A stretch of 64,000 bases of DNA from Hippasteria phrygiana (GCA_037893225.1 JAZGUH010000373.1:1-64000); one strand, 5' to 3'. Numbered from the stretch's first letter, positions 47,083-61,929 are shown. Notes: a model not told the origin generated them from the letters alone. Translations and numbers: made by a program.

Positions 47083-50000
47083 CACAAGTTTTAACTCTAG
47101 GAAGCCGCCGATGATTGCAACATGTAGCGCCAGATCTAAGCTATCCATACATGTCAAAATTACTGCATTTGGTTGATATTTCATGCAATTATGAATGAAT
47201 AAAGCAAGTCCATACCCCAGGGAATTTGACATGCATGGAGCAATAAATAGACGGTAACATGTACACAGATGTTGGCCGGAAAGAAAATGAACATTGCGAG
47301 GTTTGAATTTTCTCCACAAGTTTTAACTCTAAGAAGCCGCCGATAATTGCAACATGTAGCGCCAGATCTAAGCTATCCATACATGTCAAAATTACTGAAT
47401 TTGGTTGATATTTCATGCAATTATGAATGAGTAAAGCAAGTCCATACCCCAGGGAATTTGACATGCATGGAGCAATAAATAGAAGGTAATATGCACACAG
47501 ATGTTGGCCGGAAAGAAAATAAACATTGCGAGGTTTGAATTTTCTCCACAAGTGTTAACTCTAAGAAGCCGCCGATAATTGCAACATGTAGCGCCAGATC
47601 TAAGCTATCCATACATGTCAAAATTACTGAATTTGGTTGATATTTCATGCAATTATGAATGAGTAAAGCAAGTCCATACCCCAGGGAATTTGACATGCAT
47701 GGAGCAATAAATAGACGGTAACATGTACACAGATGTTGGCCGGAAAGAAAATATACATTGCGAGGTTTGAATTTTCTCCACAATTTTTAACTCTAGGAAG
47801 CCGCCGATGATTGCAACATGTAGCGCCAGATCTAAGCTATCCATACATGTCAAAATTACTGTATTTGGTTGATATTTCATGCAATTATGAATGAGTAGAG
47901 CAAGTCCATACCCCAGGGAATTTGACAGGCATGGAGCAATAAATAGAAGGTAATATGCACACAGATGTTGGCCGGAAAGAAAATAAACATTGCGAGGTTT
48001 GAATTTTCTCCACAAGTTTGAACTCTAGGAAGCCGCCGATGATTGCAACATGTAGCGCCAGATCTAAGCTATCCATACATGTCAAAATTACTGCATTTGG
48101 TTGATATTTCATGCAATTATGAATGAATAAAGCAAGTCTATACCCCAGGGAATTTGACATACATGGAGAAATAAATAGACGATAATATGTACACAGATGT
48201 TGGCCGGAAAGAAAATAAACATTGCGAGGTTTGAATTTTCTCCACAAGTGTTAACTCTAAGAAGCCGCCGATAATTGCAACATGTAGCGCCAGATCTAAG
48301 CTATCCATACATGTCAAAATTACTGAATTTGGTTGATATTTCATGCAATTATGAATGAGTAAAGCAAGTCCATACCCCAGGGAATTTGACATGCATGGAG
48401 CAATAAATAGACGGTAACATGTACACAGATGTTGGCCGGAAAGAAAATAAACATTGCGAGGTTTGAATTTTCTCCACAAGTGTTAACTCTAAGAAGCCGC
48501 CGATAATTGCAACATGTAGCGCCAGATCTAAGCTATCCATACATGTCAAAATTACTGAATTTGGTTGATATTTCATGCAATTATGAATGAGTAAAGCAAG
48601 TCCATACCCCAGGGAATTTGACATGCATGGAGCAATAAATAGACGGTAACATGTACACAGATGTTGGCCGGAAAGAAAATAAACATTGCGAGGTTTGAAT
48701 ATTCTCCACAAGTTTTAACTCTAGGAATCCGCCGATGATTGCAACATGTAGCGCCAGATCTAAGCTATCCATACATGTCAAAATTACTGTATTTGGTTGA
48801 TATTTCATGCAATTATGAATGAGTAGAGCAAGTCCATACCCCAGGGAATTTGACATGCATGGAGCAATAAATAGACGGTAACATGTACACAGATGTTGGC
48901 CGGAAAGAAAATAAACATTGCGAGGTTTGAATTTTCTCCACAAGTTTTAACTCTAGGAAGCCGCCGATGATTGCAACATGTAGCGCCAGATCTAAGCTAT
49001 CCATACATGTCAAAATTACTGAATTTGGTTGATATTTCATGCAATTATGAATGAGTAAAGCAAGTCCATACCCCAGGGAATTTGACATGCATGGAGCAAT
49101 AAATAGACGGTAACATGTACACAGATGTTGGCCGGAAAGAAAATATACATTGCGAGGTTTGAATTTTCTCCACAAGTTTTAACTCTAGGAAGCCGCCGAT
49201 GATTGCAACATGTAGCGCCAGATCTAAGCTATCCATACATGTCAAAATTACTGCATTTGGTTGATATTTCATGCAATTATGAATGAATAAAGCAAGTCCA
49301 TACCCCAGGGAATTTGACATGCATGGAGCAATAAATAGACGGTAACATGTACACAGATGTTGGCCGGAAAGAAAATGAACATTGCGAGGTTTGAATTTTC
49401 TCCACAAGTTTTAACTCTAAGAAGCCGCCGATAATTGCAACATGTAGCGCCAGATCTAAGCTATCCATACATGTCAAAATTACTGAATTTGGTTGATATT
49501 TCATGCAATTATGAATGAGTAAAGCAAGTCCATACCCCAGGGAATTTGACATGCATGGAGCAATAAATAGAAGGTAATATGCACACAGATGTTGGCCGGA
49601 AAGAAAATAAACATTGCGAGGTTTGAATTTTCTCCACAAGTGTTAACTCTAAGAAGCCGCCGATAATTGCAACATGTAGCGCCAGATCTAAGCTATCCAT
49701 ACATGTCAAAATTACTGAATTTGGTTGATATTTCATGCAATTATGAATGAGTAAAGCAAGTCCATACCCCAGGGAATTTGACATGCATGGAGCAATAAAT
49801 AGACGGTAACATGTACACAGATGTTGGCCGGAAAGAAAATATACATTGCGAGGTTTGAATTTTCTCCACAATTTTTAACTCTAGGAAGCCGCCGATGATT
49901 GCAACATGTAGCGCCAGATCTAAGCTATCCATACATGTCAAAATTACTGTATTTGGTTGATATTTCATGCAATTATGAATGAGTAGAGCAAGTCCATACC

Positions 50001-53000
50001 CCAGGGAATTTGACAGGCATGGAGCAATAAATAGAAGGTAATATGCACACAGATGTTGGCCGGAAAGAAAATAAACATTGCGAGGTTTGAATTTTCTCCA
50101 CAAGTTTGAACTCTAGGAAGCCGCCGATGATTGCAACATGTAGCGCCAGATCTAAGCTATCCATACATGTCAAAATTACTGCATTTGGTTGATATTTCAT
50201 GCAATTATGAATGAATAAAGCAAGTCTATACCCCAGGGAATTTGACATACATGGAGAAATAAATAGACGATAATATGTACACAGATGTTGGCCGGAAAGA
50301 AAATAAACATTGCGAGGTTTGAATTTTCTCCACAAGTGTTAACTCTAAGAAGCCGCCGATAATTGCAACATGTAGCGCCAGATCTAAGCTATCCATACAT
50401 GTCAAAATTACTGAATTTGGTTGATATTTCATGCAATTATGAATGAGTAAAGCAAGTCCATACCCCAGGGAATTTGACATGCATGGAGCAATAAATAGAC
50501 GGTAACATGTACACAGATGTTGGCCGGAAAGAAAATAAACATTGCGAGGTTTGAATTTTCTCCACAAGTGTTAACTCTAAGAAGCCGCCGATAATTGCAA
50601 CATGTAGCGCCAGATCTAAGCTATCCATACATGTCAAAATTACTGAATTTGGTTGATATTTCATGCAATTATGAATGAGTAAAGCAAGTCCATACCCCAG
50701 GGAATTTGACATGCATGGAGCAATAAATAGACGGTAACATGTACACAGATGTTGGCCGGAAAGAAAATAAACATTGCGAGGTTTGAATATTCTCCACAAG
50801 TTTTAACTCTAGGAATCCGCCGATGATTGCAACATGTAGCGCCAGATCTAAGCTATCCATACATGTCAAAATTACTGTATTTGGTTGATATTTCATGCAA
50901 TTATGAATGAGTAGAGCAAGTCCATACCCCAGGGAATTTGACATGCATGGAGCAATAAATAGACGGTAACATGTACACAGATGTTGGCCGGAAAGAAAAT
51001 AAACATTGCGAGGTTTGAATTTTCTCCACAAGTTTTAACTCTAGGAAGCCGCCGATGATTGCAACATGTAGCGCCAGATCTAAGCTATCCATACATGTCA
51101 AAATTACTGAATTTGGTTGATATTTCATGCAATTATGAATGAGTAAAGCAAGTCCATACCCCAGGGAATTTGACATGCATGGAGCAATAAATAGACGGTA
51201 ACATGTACACAGATGTTGGCCGGAAAGAAAATATACATTGCGAGGTTTGAATTTTCTCCACAAGTTTTAACTCTAGGAAGCCGCCGATGATTGCAACATG
51301 TAGCGCCAGATCTAAGCTATCCATACATGTCAAAATTACTGCATTTGGTTGATATTTCATGCAATTATGAATGAATAAAGCAAGTCCATACCCCAGGGAA
51401 TTTGACATGCATGGAGCAATAAATAGACGGTAACATGTACACAGATGTTGGCCGGAAAGAAAATGAACATTGCGAGGTTTGAATTTTCTCCACAAGTTTT
51501 AACTCTAAGAAGCCGCCGATAATTGCAACATGTAGCGCCAGATCTAAGCTATCCATACATGTCAAAATTACTGAATTTGGTTGATATTTCATGCAATTAT
51601 GAATGAGTAAAGCAAGTCCATACCCCAGGGAATTTGACATGCATGGAGCAATAAATAGAAGGTAATATGCACACAGATGTTGGCCGGAAAGAAAATAAAC
51701 ATTGCGAGGTTTGAATTTTCTCCACAAGTGTTAACTCTAAGAAGCCGCCGATAATTGCAACATGTAGCGCCAGATCTAAGCTATCCATACATGTCAAAAT
51801 TACTGAATTTGGTTGATATTTCATGCAATTATGAATGAGTAAAGCAAGTCCATACCCCAGGGAATTTGACATGCATGGAGCAATAAATAGACGGTAACAT
51901 GTACACAGATGTTGGCCGGAAAGAAAATATACATTGCGAGGTTTGAATTTTCTCCACAATTTTTAACTCTAGGAAGCCGCCGATGATTGCAACATGTAGC
52001 GCCAGATCTAAGCTATCCATACATGTCAAAATTACTGTATTTGGTTGATATTTCATGCAATTATGAATGAGTAGAGCAAGTCCATACCCCAGGGAATTTG
52101 ACAGGCATGGAGCAATAAATAGAAGGTAATATGCACACAGATGTTGGCCGGAAAGAAAATAAACATTGCGAGGTTTGAATTTTCTCCACAAGTTTGAACT
52201 CTAGGAAGCCGCCGATGATTGCAACATGTAGCGCCAGATCTAAGCTATCCATACATGTCAAAATTACTGCATTTGGTTGATATTTCATGCAATTATGAAT
52301 GAATAAAGCAAGTCTATACCCCAGGGAATTTGACATACATGGAGAAATAAATAGACGATAATATGTACACAGATGTTGGCCGGAAAGAAAATAAACATTG
52401 CGAGGTTTGAATTTTCTCCACAAGTGTTAACTCTAAGAAGCCGCCGATAATTGCAACATGTAGCGCCAGATCTAAGCTATCCATACATGTCAAAATTACT
52501 GAATTTGGTTGATATTTCATGCAATTATGAATGAGTAAAGCAAGTCCATACCCCAGGGAATTTGACATGCATGGAGCAATAAATAGACGGTAACATGTAC
52601 ACAGATGTTGGCCGGAAAGAAAATAAACATTGCGAGGTTTGAATTTTCTCCACAAGTGTTAACTCTAAGAAGCCGCCGATAATTGCAACATGTAGCGCCA
52701 GATCTAAGCTATCCATACATGTCAAAATTACTGAATTTGGTTGATATTTCATGCAATTATGAATGAGTAAAGCAAGTCCATACCCCAGGGAATTTGACAT
52801 GCATGGAGCAATAAATAGACGGTAACATGTACACAGATGTTGGCCGGAAAGAAAATAAACATTGCGAGGTTTGAATATTCTCCACAAGTTTTAACTCTAG
52901 GAATCCGCCGATGATTGCAACATGTAGCGCCAGATCTAAGCTATCCATACATGTCAAAATTACTGTATTTGGTTGATATTTCATGCAATTATGAATGAGT

Positions 53001-53346
53001 AGAGCAAGTCCATACCCCAGGGAATTTGACATGCATGGAGCAATAAATAGACGGTAACATGTACACAGATGTTGGCCGGAAAGAAAATAAACATTGCGAG
53101 GTTTGAATTTTCTCCACAAGTTTTAACTCTAGGAAGCCGCCGATGATTGCAACATGTAGCGCCAGATCTAAGCTATCCATACATGTCAAAATTACTGAAT
53201 TTGGTTGATATTTCATGCAATTATGAATGAGTAAAGCAAGTCCATACCCCAGGGAATTTGACATGCATGGAGCAATAAATAGACGGTAACATGTACACAG
53301 ATGTTGGCCGGAAAGAAAATATACATTGCGAGGTTTGAATTTTCTC
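47083..53346. repeat. 9-monomer HOR, three full copies of 2088 bp
   Basis: Copies are 47083-49170, 49171-51258 and 51259-53346. Order: L, M/H hybrid, I, C, D*, E, F, C/B hybrid, N. Two rare markers occur in every copy: D* with a151 and a172 (48161 and 48182 in the first), and t22 in the C/B hybrid ('aggaatcc', 48728, 50816, 52904). I found no difference between the three copies in the conceptual translations or in spot checks of the bases; a complete alignment was not made. This makes it the youngest-looking amplification in the window. Confidence 0.92.
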
Positions 53347-54738
53347 CACAAGTTTTAACTCTAAGAAGCCGCCGATGATTGCAACATGTAGCGCCAGATC
53401 TAAGCTATCCATACATGTCAAAATTACTGTATTTGGTTGATATTTCATGCAATTATGAATGAGTAGAGCAAGTCCATACCCCAGGGAATTTGACAGGCAT
53501 GGAGCAATAAATAGAAGGTAATATGCACACAGATGTTGGCCGGAAAGAAAATAAACATTGCGAGGTTTGAATTTTCTCCACAAGTTTGAACTCTAGGAAG
53601 CCGCCGATGATTGCAACATGTAGCGCCAGATCTAAGCTATCCATACATGTCAAAATTACTGCATTTGGTTGATATTTCATGCAATTATGAATGAATAAAG
53701 CAAGTCTATACCCCAGGGAATTTGACATGCATGGAGAAATAAATAGACGGTAATATGTACACAGATGTTGGCCGGAAAGAAAATAAACATTGCGAGGTTT
53801 GAATTTTCTCCACAAGTGTTAACTCTAAGAAGCCGCCGATAATTGCAACATGTAGCGCCAGATCTAAGCTATCCATACATGTCAAAATTACTGAATTTGG
53901 TTGATATTTCATGCAATTATGAATGAGTAAAGCAAGTCCATACCCCAGGGAATTTGACATGCATGGAGCAATAAATAGACGGTAACATGTACACAGATGT
54001 TGGCCGGAAAGAAAATAAACATTGCGAGGTTTGAATTTTCTCCACAAGTGTTAACTCTAAGAAGCCGCCGATAATTGCAACATGTAGCGCCAGATCTAAG
54101 CTATCCATACATGTCAAAATTACTGAATTTGGTTGATATTTCATGCAATTATGAATGAGTAAAGCAAGTCCATACCCCAGGGAATTTGACATGCATGGAG
54201 CAATAAATAGACGGTAACATGTACACAGATGTTGGCCGGAAAGAAAATAAACATTGCGAGGTTTGAATTTTCTCTACAAGTTTGAACTCTAGGAAGCCGC
54301 CGATGATTGCAACATGTAGCGCCAGATCTAAGCTATCCATACATGTCAAAATTACTGTATTTGGTTGATATTTCATGCAATTATGAATGAGTAAAGCAAG
54401 TCCATACCCCAGGGAATTTGACATGCATGGAGCAATAAATAGAAGGTAATATGCACACAGATGTTGGCCGGAAAGAAAATAAACATTGCGAGGTTTGAAT
54501 TTTCTCCACAAGTGTTAACTCTAAGAAGCCGCCGATAATTGCAACATGTAGCGCCAGATCTAAGCTATCCATACATGTCAAAATTACTGAATTTGGTTGA
54601 TATTTCATGCAATTATGAATGAGTAAAGCAAGTCCATACCCCAGGGAATTTGACATGCATGGAGCAATAAATAGACGGTAACATGTACACAGATGTTGGC
54701 CGGAAAGAAAATATACATTGCGAGGTTTGAATTTTCTC
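53347..54738. repeat. Irregular segment C-D-E-E-(D/H)-I
   Basis: Units start at 53347, 53579, 53811, 54043, 54275 and 54507. The first is a C with a18 on its left end. The unit at 54275 begins with t at position 1 ('tctctacaag'), the marker otherwise seen only in the 7-mer HOR. It has g10, g18 and g31 of D, t84 of C or G, g120 replaced by a120, and a170 on the right, so it is a multiple hybrid. Confidence 0.75.
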
Positions 54739-57058
54739 CACAAGTGTTAACTCTAAGAAGCCGCCGATAATTGCAACATGTAGCGCCAGATCTAAGCTAT
54801 CCATACATGTCAAAATTACTGAATTTGGTTGATATTTCATGCAATTATGAATGAGTAAAGCAAGTCCATACCCCAGGGAATTTGACAGGCATGGAGCAAT
54901 AAATAAGAGGTAATCTGCACACAGATGGTGGCCGGGAAGAAAATAAACATTGCGAGGTTTGAATTTTCTCCACAAGTGTTAACTCTAAGAAGCCGCCGAT
55001 AATTGCAACATGTAGCGCCAGATCTAAGCTATCCATACATGTCAAAATTACTGAATTTGGTTAATATTTCATGCAATTATGAATGAGTAAAGCAAGTCCA
55101 TACCCCAGGGAATTTGACATGCATGGAGCAATAAATAGACGGTAACATGTACACAGATGTTGGCCGGAAAGAAAATAAACATTGCGAGGTTTGAATTTTC
55201 TCCACAAGTTTTAACTCTAAGAAGCCGCCGATAATTGCAACATGTAGCGCCAGATCTAAGCTATCCATACATGTCAAAATTACTGAATTTGGTTGATATT
55301 TCATGCAATTATGAATGAGTAAAGCAAGTCCATACCCCAGGGAATTTGACATGCATGGAGCAATAAATAGACGGTAACATGTACACAGATGTTGGCCGGA
55401 AAGAAAATAAACATTGCGAGGTTTGAATTTTCTCCACAATTTTTAACTCTAGGAAGCCGCCGATGATTGCAACATGTAGCGCCAGATCTAAGCTATCCAT
55501 ACATGTCAAAATTACTGTATTTGGTTGATATTTCATGCAATTATGAATGAGTAGAGCAAGTCCATACCTCAGGGAATTTGACAGGCATGGAGCAATAAAT
55601 AGAAGGTAATATGCACACAGATGTTGGCCGGAAAGAAAATAAACATTGCGAGGTTTGAATTTTCTCCACAAGTTTTAACTCTAGGAAGCCGCCGATGATT
55701 GCAACATGTAGCGCCAGATCTAAGCTATCCATACATGTCACAATTACTGCATTTGGTTGATATTTCATGCAATTATGAATGAATAAAGCAAGTCTATACC
55801 CCAGGGAATTTGACATGCATGGAGAAATAAATAGACGGTAATATGTACACAGATGTTGGCCGGAAAGAAAATAAACATTGCGAGGTTTGAATTTTCTCCA
55901 CAAGTGTTAACTCTAAGAAGCCGCCGATAATTGCAACATGTAGCGCCAGATCTAAGCTATCCATACATGTCAAAATTACTGAATTTGGTTGATATTTCAT
56001 GCAATTATGAATGAGTAAAGCAAGTCCATACCCCAGGGAATTTGACATGCATGGAGCAATAAATAGACGGTAACATGTACACAGATGTTGGCCGGAAAGA
56101 AAATAAACATTGCGAGGTTTGAATTTTCTCCACAAGTGTTAACTCTAAGAAGCCGCCGATAATTGCAACATGTAGCGCCAGATCTAAGCTATCCATACAT
56201 GTCAAAATTACTGAATTTGGTTGATATTTCATGCAATTAAGAATGAGTAAAGCAAGTCCATACCCCAGGGAATTTGACATGCATGGAGCAATAAATAGAC
56301 GGTAACATGTACACAGATGTTGGCCGGAAAGAAAATAAACATTGCGAGGTTTGAATATTCTCCACAAGTTTTAACTCTAGGAAGCCGCCGATGATTGCAA
56401 CATGTAGCGCCAGATCTAAGCTATCCATACATGTCAAAATTACTGTATTTGGTTGATATTTCATGCAATTATGAATGAGTAGAGCAAGTCCATACCCCAG
56501 GGAATTTGACAGGCATGGAGCAATAAATAGAAGGTAATATGCACACAGATGTTGGCCGGAAAGAAAATAAACATTGCGAGGTTTGAATTTTCTCCACAAG
56601 TTTTAACTCTAGGAAGCCGCCGATGATTGCAACATGTAGCGCCAGATCTAAGCTATCCATACATGTCAAAATTACTGCATTTGGTTGATATTTCATGCAA
56701 TTATGAATGAATAAAGCAAGTCCATACCCCAGGGAATTTGACATGCATGGAGCAATAAATAGAAGGTAATATGCACACAGATGTTGGCCGGAAAGAAAAT
56801 GAACATTGCGAGGTTTGAATTTTCTCCACAAGTTTTAACTCTAAGAAGCCGCCGATAATTGCAACATGTAGCGCCAGATCTAAGCTATCCATACATGTCA
56901 AAATTACTGAATTTGGTTGATATTTCATGCAATTATGAATGAGTAAAGCAAGTCCATACCCCAGGGAATTTGACATGCATGGAGCAATAAATAGACGGTA
57001 ACATGTACACAGATGTTGGCCGGAAAGAAAATAAACATTGCGAGGTTTGAATATTCTC
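54739..57058. repeat. Island J-A-B-C-D-E then K-C-L-M
   Basis: Ten units start at 54739 and run every 232 bp to 56827. J-A-B-C-D-E reproduces the basic HOR across its usual junction and is the only J-A pair after 40 kb. K-C-L-M follows the order of the later HORs. The C at 55435 has 'ccatacctcaggg', the D at 55667 has c75, and the L at 56595 has a170, t176, c180; all are unusual for their types. Confidence 0.82.
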
Positions 57059-60000
57059 CACAAGTTTTAACTCTAGGAAGCCGCCGATGATTGCAACATG
57101 TAGCGCCAGATCTAAGCTATCCATACATGTCAAAATTACTGAATTTGGTTGATATTTCATGCAATTATGAATGAGTAAAGCAAGTCCATACCCCAGGGAA
57201 TTTGACATGCATGGAGCAATAAATAGACGGTAACATGTACACAGATGTTGGCCGGAAAGAAAATATACATTGCGAGGTTTGAATTTTCTCCACAATTTTT
57301 AACTCTAGGAAGCCGCCGATAATTGCAACATGTAGCGCCAGATCTAAGCTATCCATACATGTCAAAATTACTGTATTTGGTTGATATTTCATGCAATTAT
57401 GAATGAGTAGAGCAAGTCCATACCCCAGGGAATTTGACAGGCATGGAGCAATAAATAGAAGGTAATATGCACACAGATGTTGGCCGGAAAGAAAATAAAC
57501 ATTGCGAGGTTTGAATTTTCTCCACAAGTTTGAACTCTAGGAAGCCGCCGATGATTGCAACATGTAGCGCCAGATCTAAGCTATCCATACATGTCAAAAT
57601 TACTGCATTTGGTTGATATTTCATGCAATTATGAATGAATAAAGCAAGTCTATACCCCAGGGAATTTGACATGCATGGAGAAATAAATAGACGGTAATAT
57701 GTACACAGATGTTGGCCGGAAAGAAAATAAACATTGCGAGGTTTGAATTTTCTCCACAAGTGTTAACTCTAAGAAGCCGCCGATAATTGCAACATGTAGC
57801 GCCAGATCTAAGCTATCCATACATGTCAAAATTACTGAATTTGGTTGATATTTCATGCAATTATGAATGAGTAAAGCAAGTCCATACCCCAGGGAATTTG
57901 ACATGCATGGAGCAATAAATAGACGGTAACATGTACACAGATGTTGGCCGGAAAGAAAATATACATTGCGAGGTTTAAATTTTCTCCACAAGTGTTAACT
58001 CTAAGAAGCCGCCGATAATTGCAACATGTAGCGCCAGATCTAAGCTATCCATACATGTCAAAATTACTGAATTTGGTTGATATTTCATGCAATTATGAAT
58101 GAGTAAAGCAAGTCCATACCCCAGGGAATTTGACATGCATGGAGCAATAAATAGACGGTAACATGTACACAGATGTTGGCCGGAAAGAAAATAAACATTG
58201 CGAGGTTTGAATTTTCTCCACAAGTTTTAACTCTAGGAAGCCGCCGATGATTGCAACATGTAGCGCCAGATCTAAGCTATCCATACATGTCAAAATTACT
58301 GTATTTGGTTGATATTTCATGCAATTATGAATGAGTAGAGCAAGTCCATACCCCAGGGAATTTGACAGGCATGGAGCAATAAATAGAAGGTAATATGCAC
58401 ACAGATGTTGGCCGGAAAGAAAATAAACATTGCGAGGTTTGAATTTTCTCCACAAGTTTGAACTCTAGGAAGCCGCCGATGATTGCAACATGTAGCGCCA
58501 GATCTAAGCTATCCATACATGTCAAAATTACTGCATTTGGTTGATATTTCATGCAATTATGAATGAATAAAGCAAGTCTATACCCCAGGGAATTTGACAT
58601 GCATGGAGAAATAAATAGACGGTAATATGTACACAGATGTTGGCCGGAAAGAAAATAAACATTGCGAGGTTTGAATTTTCTCCACAAGTGTTAACTCTAA
58701 GAAGCCGCCGATAATTGCAACATGTAGCGCCAGATCTAAGCTATCCATACATGTCAAAATTACTGAATTTGGTTGATATTTCATGCAATTATGAATGAGT
58801 AAAGCAAGTCCATACCCCAGGGAATTTGACATGCATGGAGCAATAAATAGACGGTAACATGTACACAGATGTTGGCCGGAAAGAAAATAAACATTGCGAG
58901 GTTTGAATATTCTCCACAAGTTTTAACTCTAGGAAGCCGCCGATGATTGCAACATGTAGCGCCAGATCTAAGCTATCCATACATGTCAAAATTACTGAAT
59001 TTGGTTGATATTTCATGCAATTATGAATGAGTAAAGCAAGTCCATACCCCAGGGAATTTGACATGCATGGAGCAATAAATAGACGGTAACATGTACACAG
59101 ATGTTGGCCGGAAAGAAAATATACATTGCGAGGTTTGAATTTTCTCCACAATTTTTAACTCTAGGAAGCCGCCGATAATTGCAACATGTAGCGCCAGATC
59201 TAAGCTATCCATACATGTCAAAATGACTGTATTTGGTTGATATTTCATGCAATTATGAATGAGTAGAGCAAGTCCATACCCCAGGGAATTTGACAGGCAT
59301 GGAGCAATAAATAGAAGGTAATATGCACACAGATGTTGGCCGGAAAGAAAATAAACATTGCGAGGTTTGAATTTTCTCCACAAGTTTGAACTCTAGGAAG
59401 CCGCCGATGATTGCAACATGTAGCGCCAGATCTAAGCTATCCATACATGTCAAAATTACTGCATTTGGTTGATATTTCATGCAATTATGAATGAATAAAG
59501 CAAGTCTATACCCCAGGGAATTTGACATGCATGGAGAAATAAATAGACGGTAATATGTACACAGATGTTGGCCGGAAAGAAAATAAACATTGCGAGGTTT
59601 GAATTTTCTCCACAAGTGTTAACTCTAAGAAGCCGCCGATAATTGCAACATGTAGCGCCAGATCTAAGCTATCCATACATGTCAAAATTACTGAATTTGG
59701 TTGATATTTCATGCAATTATGAATGAGTAAAGCAAGTCCATACCCCAGGGAATTTGACATGCATGGAGCAATAAATAGACGGTAACATGTACACAGATGT
59801 TGGCCGGAAAGAAAATATACATTGCGAGGTTTGAATTTTCTCCACAAGTGTTAACTCTAAGAAGCCGCCGATAATTGCAACATGTAGCGCCAGATCTAAG
59901 CTATCCATACATGTCAAAATTACTGAATTTGGTTGATATTTCATGCAATTATGAATGAGTAAAGCAAGTCCATACCCCAGGGAATTTGACATGCATGGAG

Positions 60001-60770
60001 CAATAAATAGACGGTAACATGTACACAGATGTTGGCCGGAAAGAAAATAAACATTGCGAGGTTTGAATTTTCTCCACAAGTTTTAACTCTAGGAAGCCGC
60101 CGATGATTGCAACATGTAGCGCCAGATCTAAGCTATCCATACATGTCAAAATTACTGTATTTGGTTGATATTTCATGCAATTATGAATGAGTAGAGCAAG
60201 TCCATACCCCAGGGAATTTGACAGGCATGGAGCAATAAATAGAAGGTAATATGCACACAGATGTTGGCCGGAAAGAAAATAAACATTGCGAGGTTTGAAT
60301 TTTCTCCACAAGTTTGAACTCTAGGAAGCCGCCGATGATTGCAACATGTAGCGCCAGATCTAAGCTATCCATACATGTCAAAATTACTGCATTTGGTTGA
60401 TATTTCATGCAATTATGAATGAATAAAGCAAGTCTATACCCCAGGGAATTTGACATGCATGGAGAAATAAATAGACGGTAATATGTACACAGATGTTGGC
60501 CGGAAAGAAAATAAACATTGCGAGGTTTGAATTTTCTCCACAAGTGTTAACTCTAAGAAGCCGCCGATAATTGCAACATGTAGCGCCAGATCTAAGCTAT
60601 CCATACATGTCAAAATTACTGAATTTGGTTGATATTTCATGCAATTATGAATGAGTAAAGCAAGTGCATACCCCAGGGAATTTGACATGCATGGAGCAAT
60701 AAATAGACGGTAACATGTACACAGATGTTGGCCGGAAAGAAAATAAACATTGCGAGGTTTGAATTTTCTC
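57059..60770. repeat. 8-monomer HOR N-C-D-I-E-C-D-E, two copies of 1856 bp
   Basis: Copies are 57059-58914 and 58915-60770. The last unit of the first copy (58683) ends with a227, whereas that of the second (60539) does not. Private changes: 'gtttaaatt' at the end of the unit at 57755, g in 'aaatgactg' in the C at 59147, and g128 at 60666. This 8-mer has the same length as the one at 23887 but a different composition, so the two arose independently. Confidence 0.82.
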
Positions 60771-61929
60771 CACAAGTGTTAACTCTAAGAAGCCGCCGAT
60801 AATTGCAACATGTAGCGCCAGATCTAAGCTATCCATACATGTCAAAATTACTGAATTTGGTTGATATTTCATGCAATTATGAATGAGTAAAGCAAGTCCA
60901 TACCCCAGGGAATTTGACATGCATGGAGCAATAAATAGACGGTAACATGTACACAGATGTTGGCCGGAAAGAAAATAAACATTGCGAGGTTTGAATATTC
61001 TCCACAAGTTTTAACTCTAGGAAGCCGCCGATGATTGCAACATGTAGCGCCAGATCTAAGCTATCCATACATGTCACAATTACTGTATTTGGTTTATATT
61101 TCATGCAATTATGAATGAGTAAAGCAAGTCATACCCTAGGGAATTTGACAGGCATGGAGCAATAAATAGAAGGTAATATGCACACAGATGTTGGCCGGAA
61201 AGAAAATAAACATTGCGAGGTTTGAATTTTCTCCACAAGTTTTAACTCTAAGAAGCCGCCGATAATTGCAACATGTAGCGCCAGATCTAAGCTATCCATA
61301 CATGTCACAATTACTGTATTTGGTTGATATTTCATGCAATTATGAATGAGTAAAGCAAGTCCATACCCCAGGGAATTTGACATGCATGGAGCAATAAATA
61401 GAAGGTAATATGCACACAGATGTTGGCCGGAAAGAAAATAAACATTGCGAGGTTTGAATTTTCTCCACAAGTGTTAACTCTAAGAAGCCGCCGATAATTG
61501 CAACATGTAGCGCCAGATCTAAGCTATCCATACATGTCAAAATTACTGAATTTGGTTGATATTTCATGCAATTATGAATGAGTAAAGCAAGTCCATACCC
61601 CAGGGAATTTGACATGCATGGAGCAATAAATAGACGGTAACATGTACACAGATGTTGGCCGGAAAGAAAATATACATTGCGAGGTTTGAATTTTCTCCAC
61701 AAGTGTTAACTCTAAGAAGCCGCCGATAATTGCAACATGTAGCGCCAGATCTAAGCTATCCATACATGTCAAAATTACTGAATTTTGTTGATATTTCATG
61801 CAATTATGAATGAATAAAGCAAGTCTATACCCCAGGGAATTTGACATACATGGAGAAATAAATAGACGATAATATGTACACAGATGTTGGCCGGAAAGAA
61901 AATAAACATTGCGAGGTTTGAATTTTCTC
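60771..61929. repeat. Linker F-G-H-I-(I/D*)
   Basis: Units start at 60771, 61003 (231 bp), 61234, 61466 and 61698. The G here has c75, as in the basic HOR and not as in E* blocks. The H at 61234 has t84. The last unit has consensus sites to position 84 and then D* sites (a117, t129, a151, a159, a172), linking it to the 9-mer HOR about 8.4 kb upstream. Confidence 0.82.
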
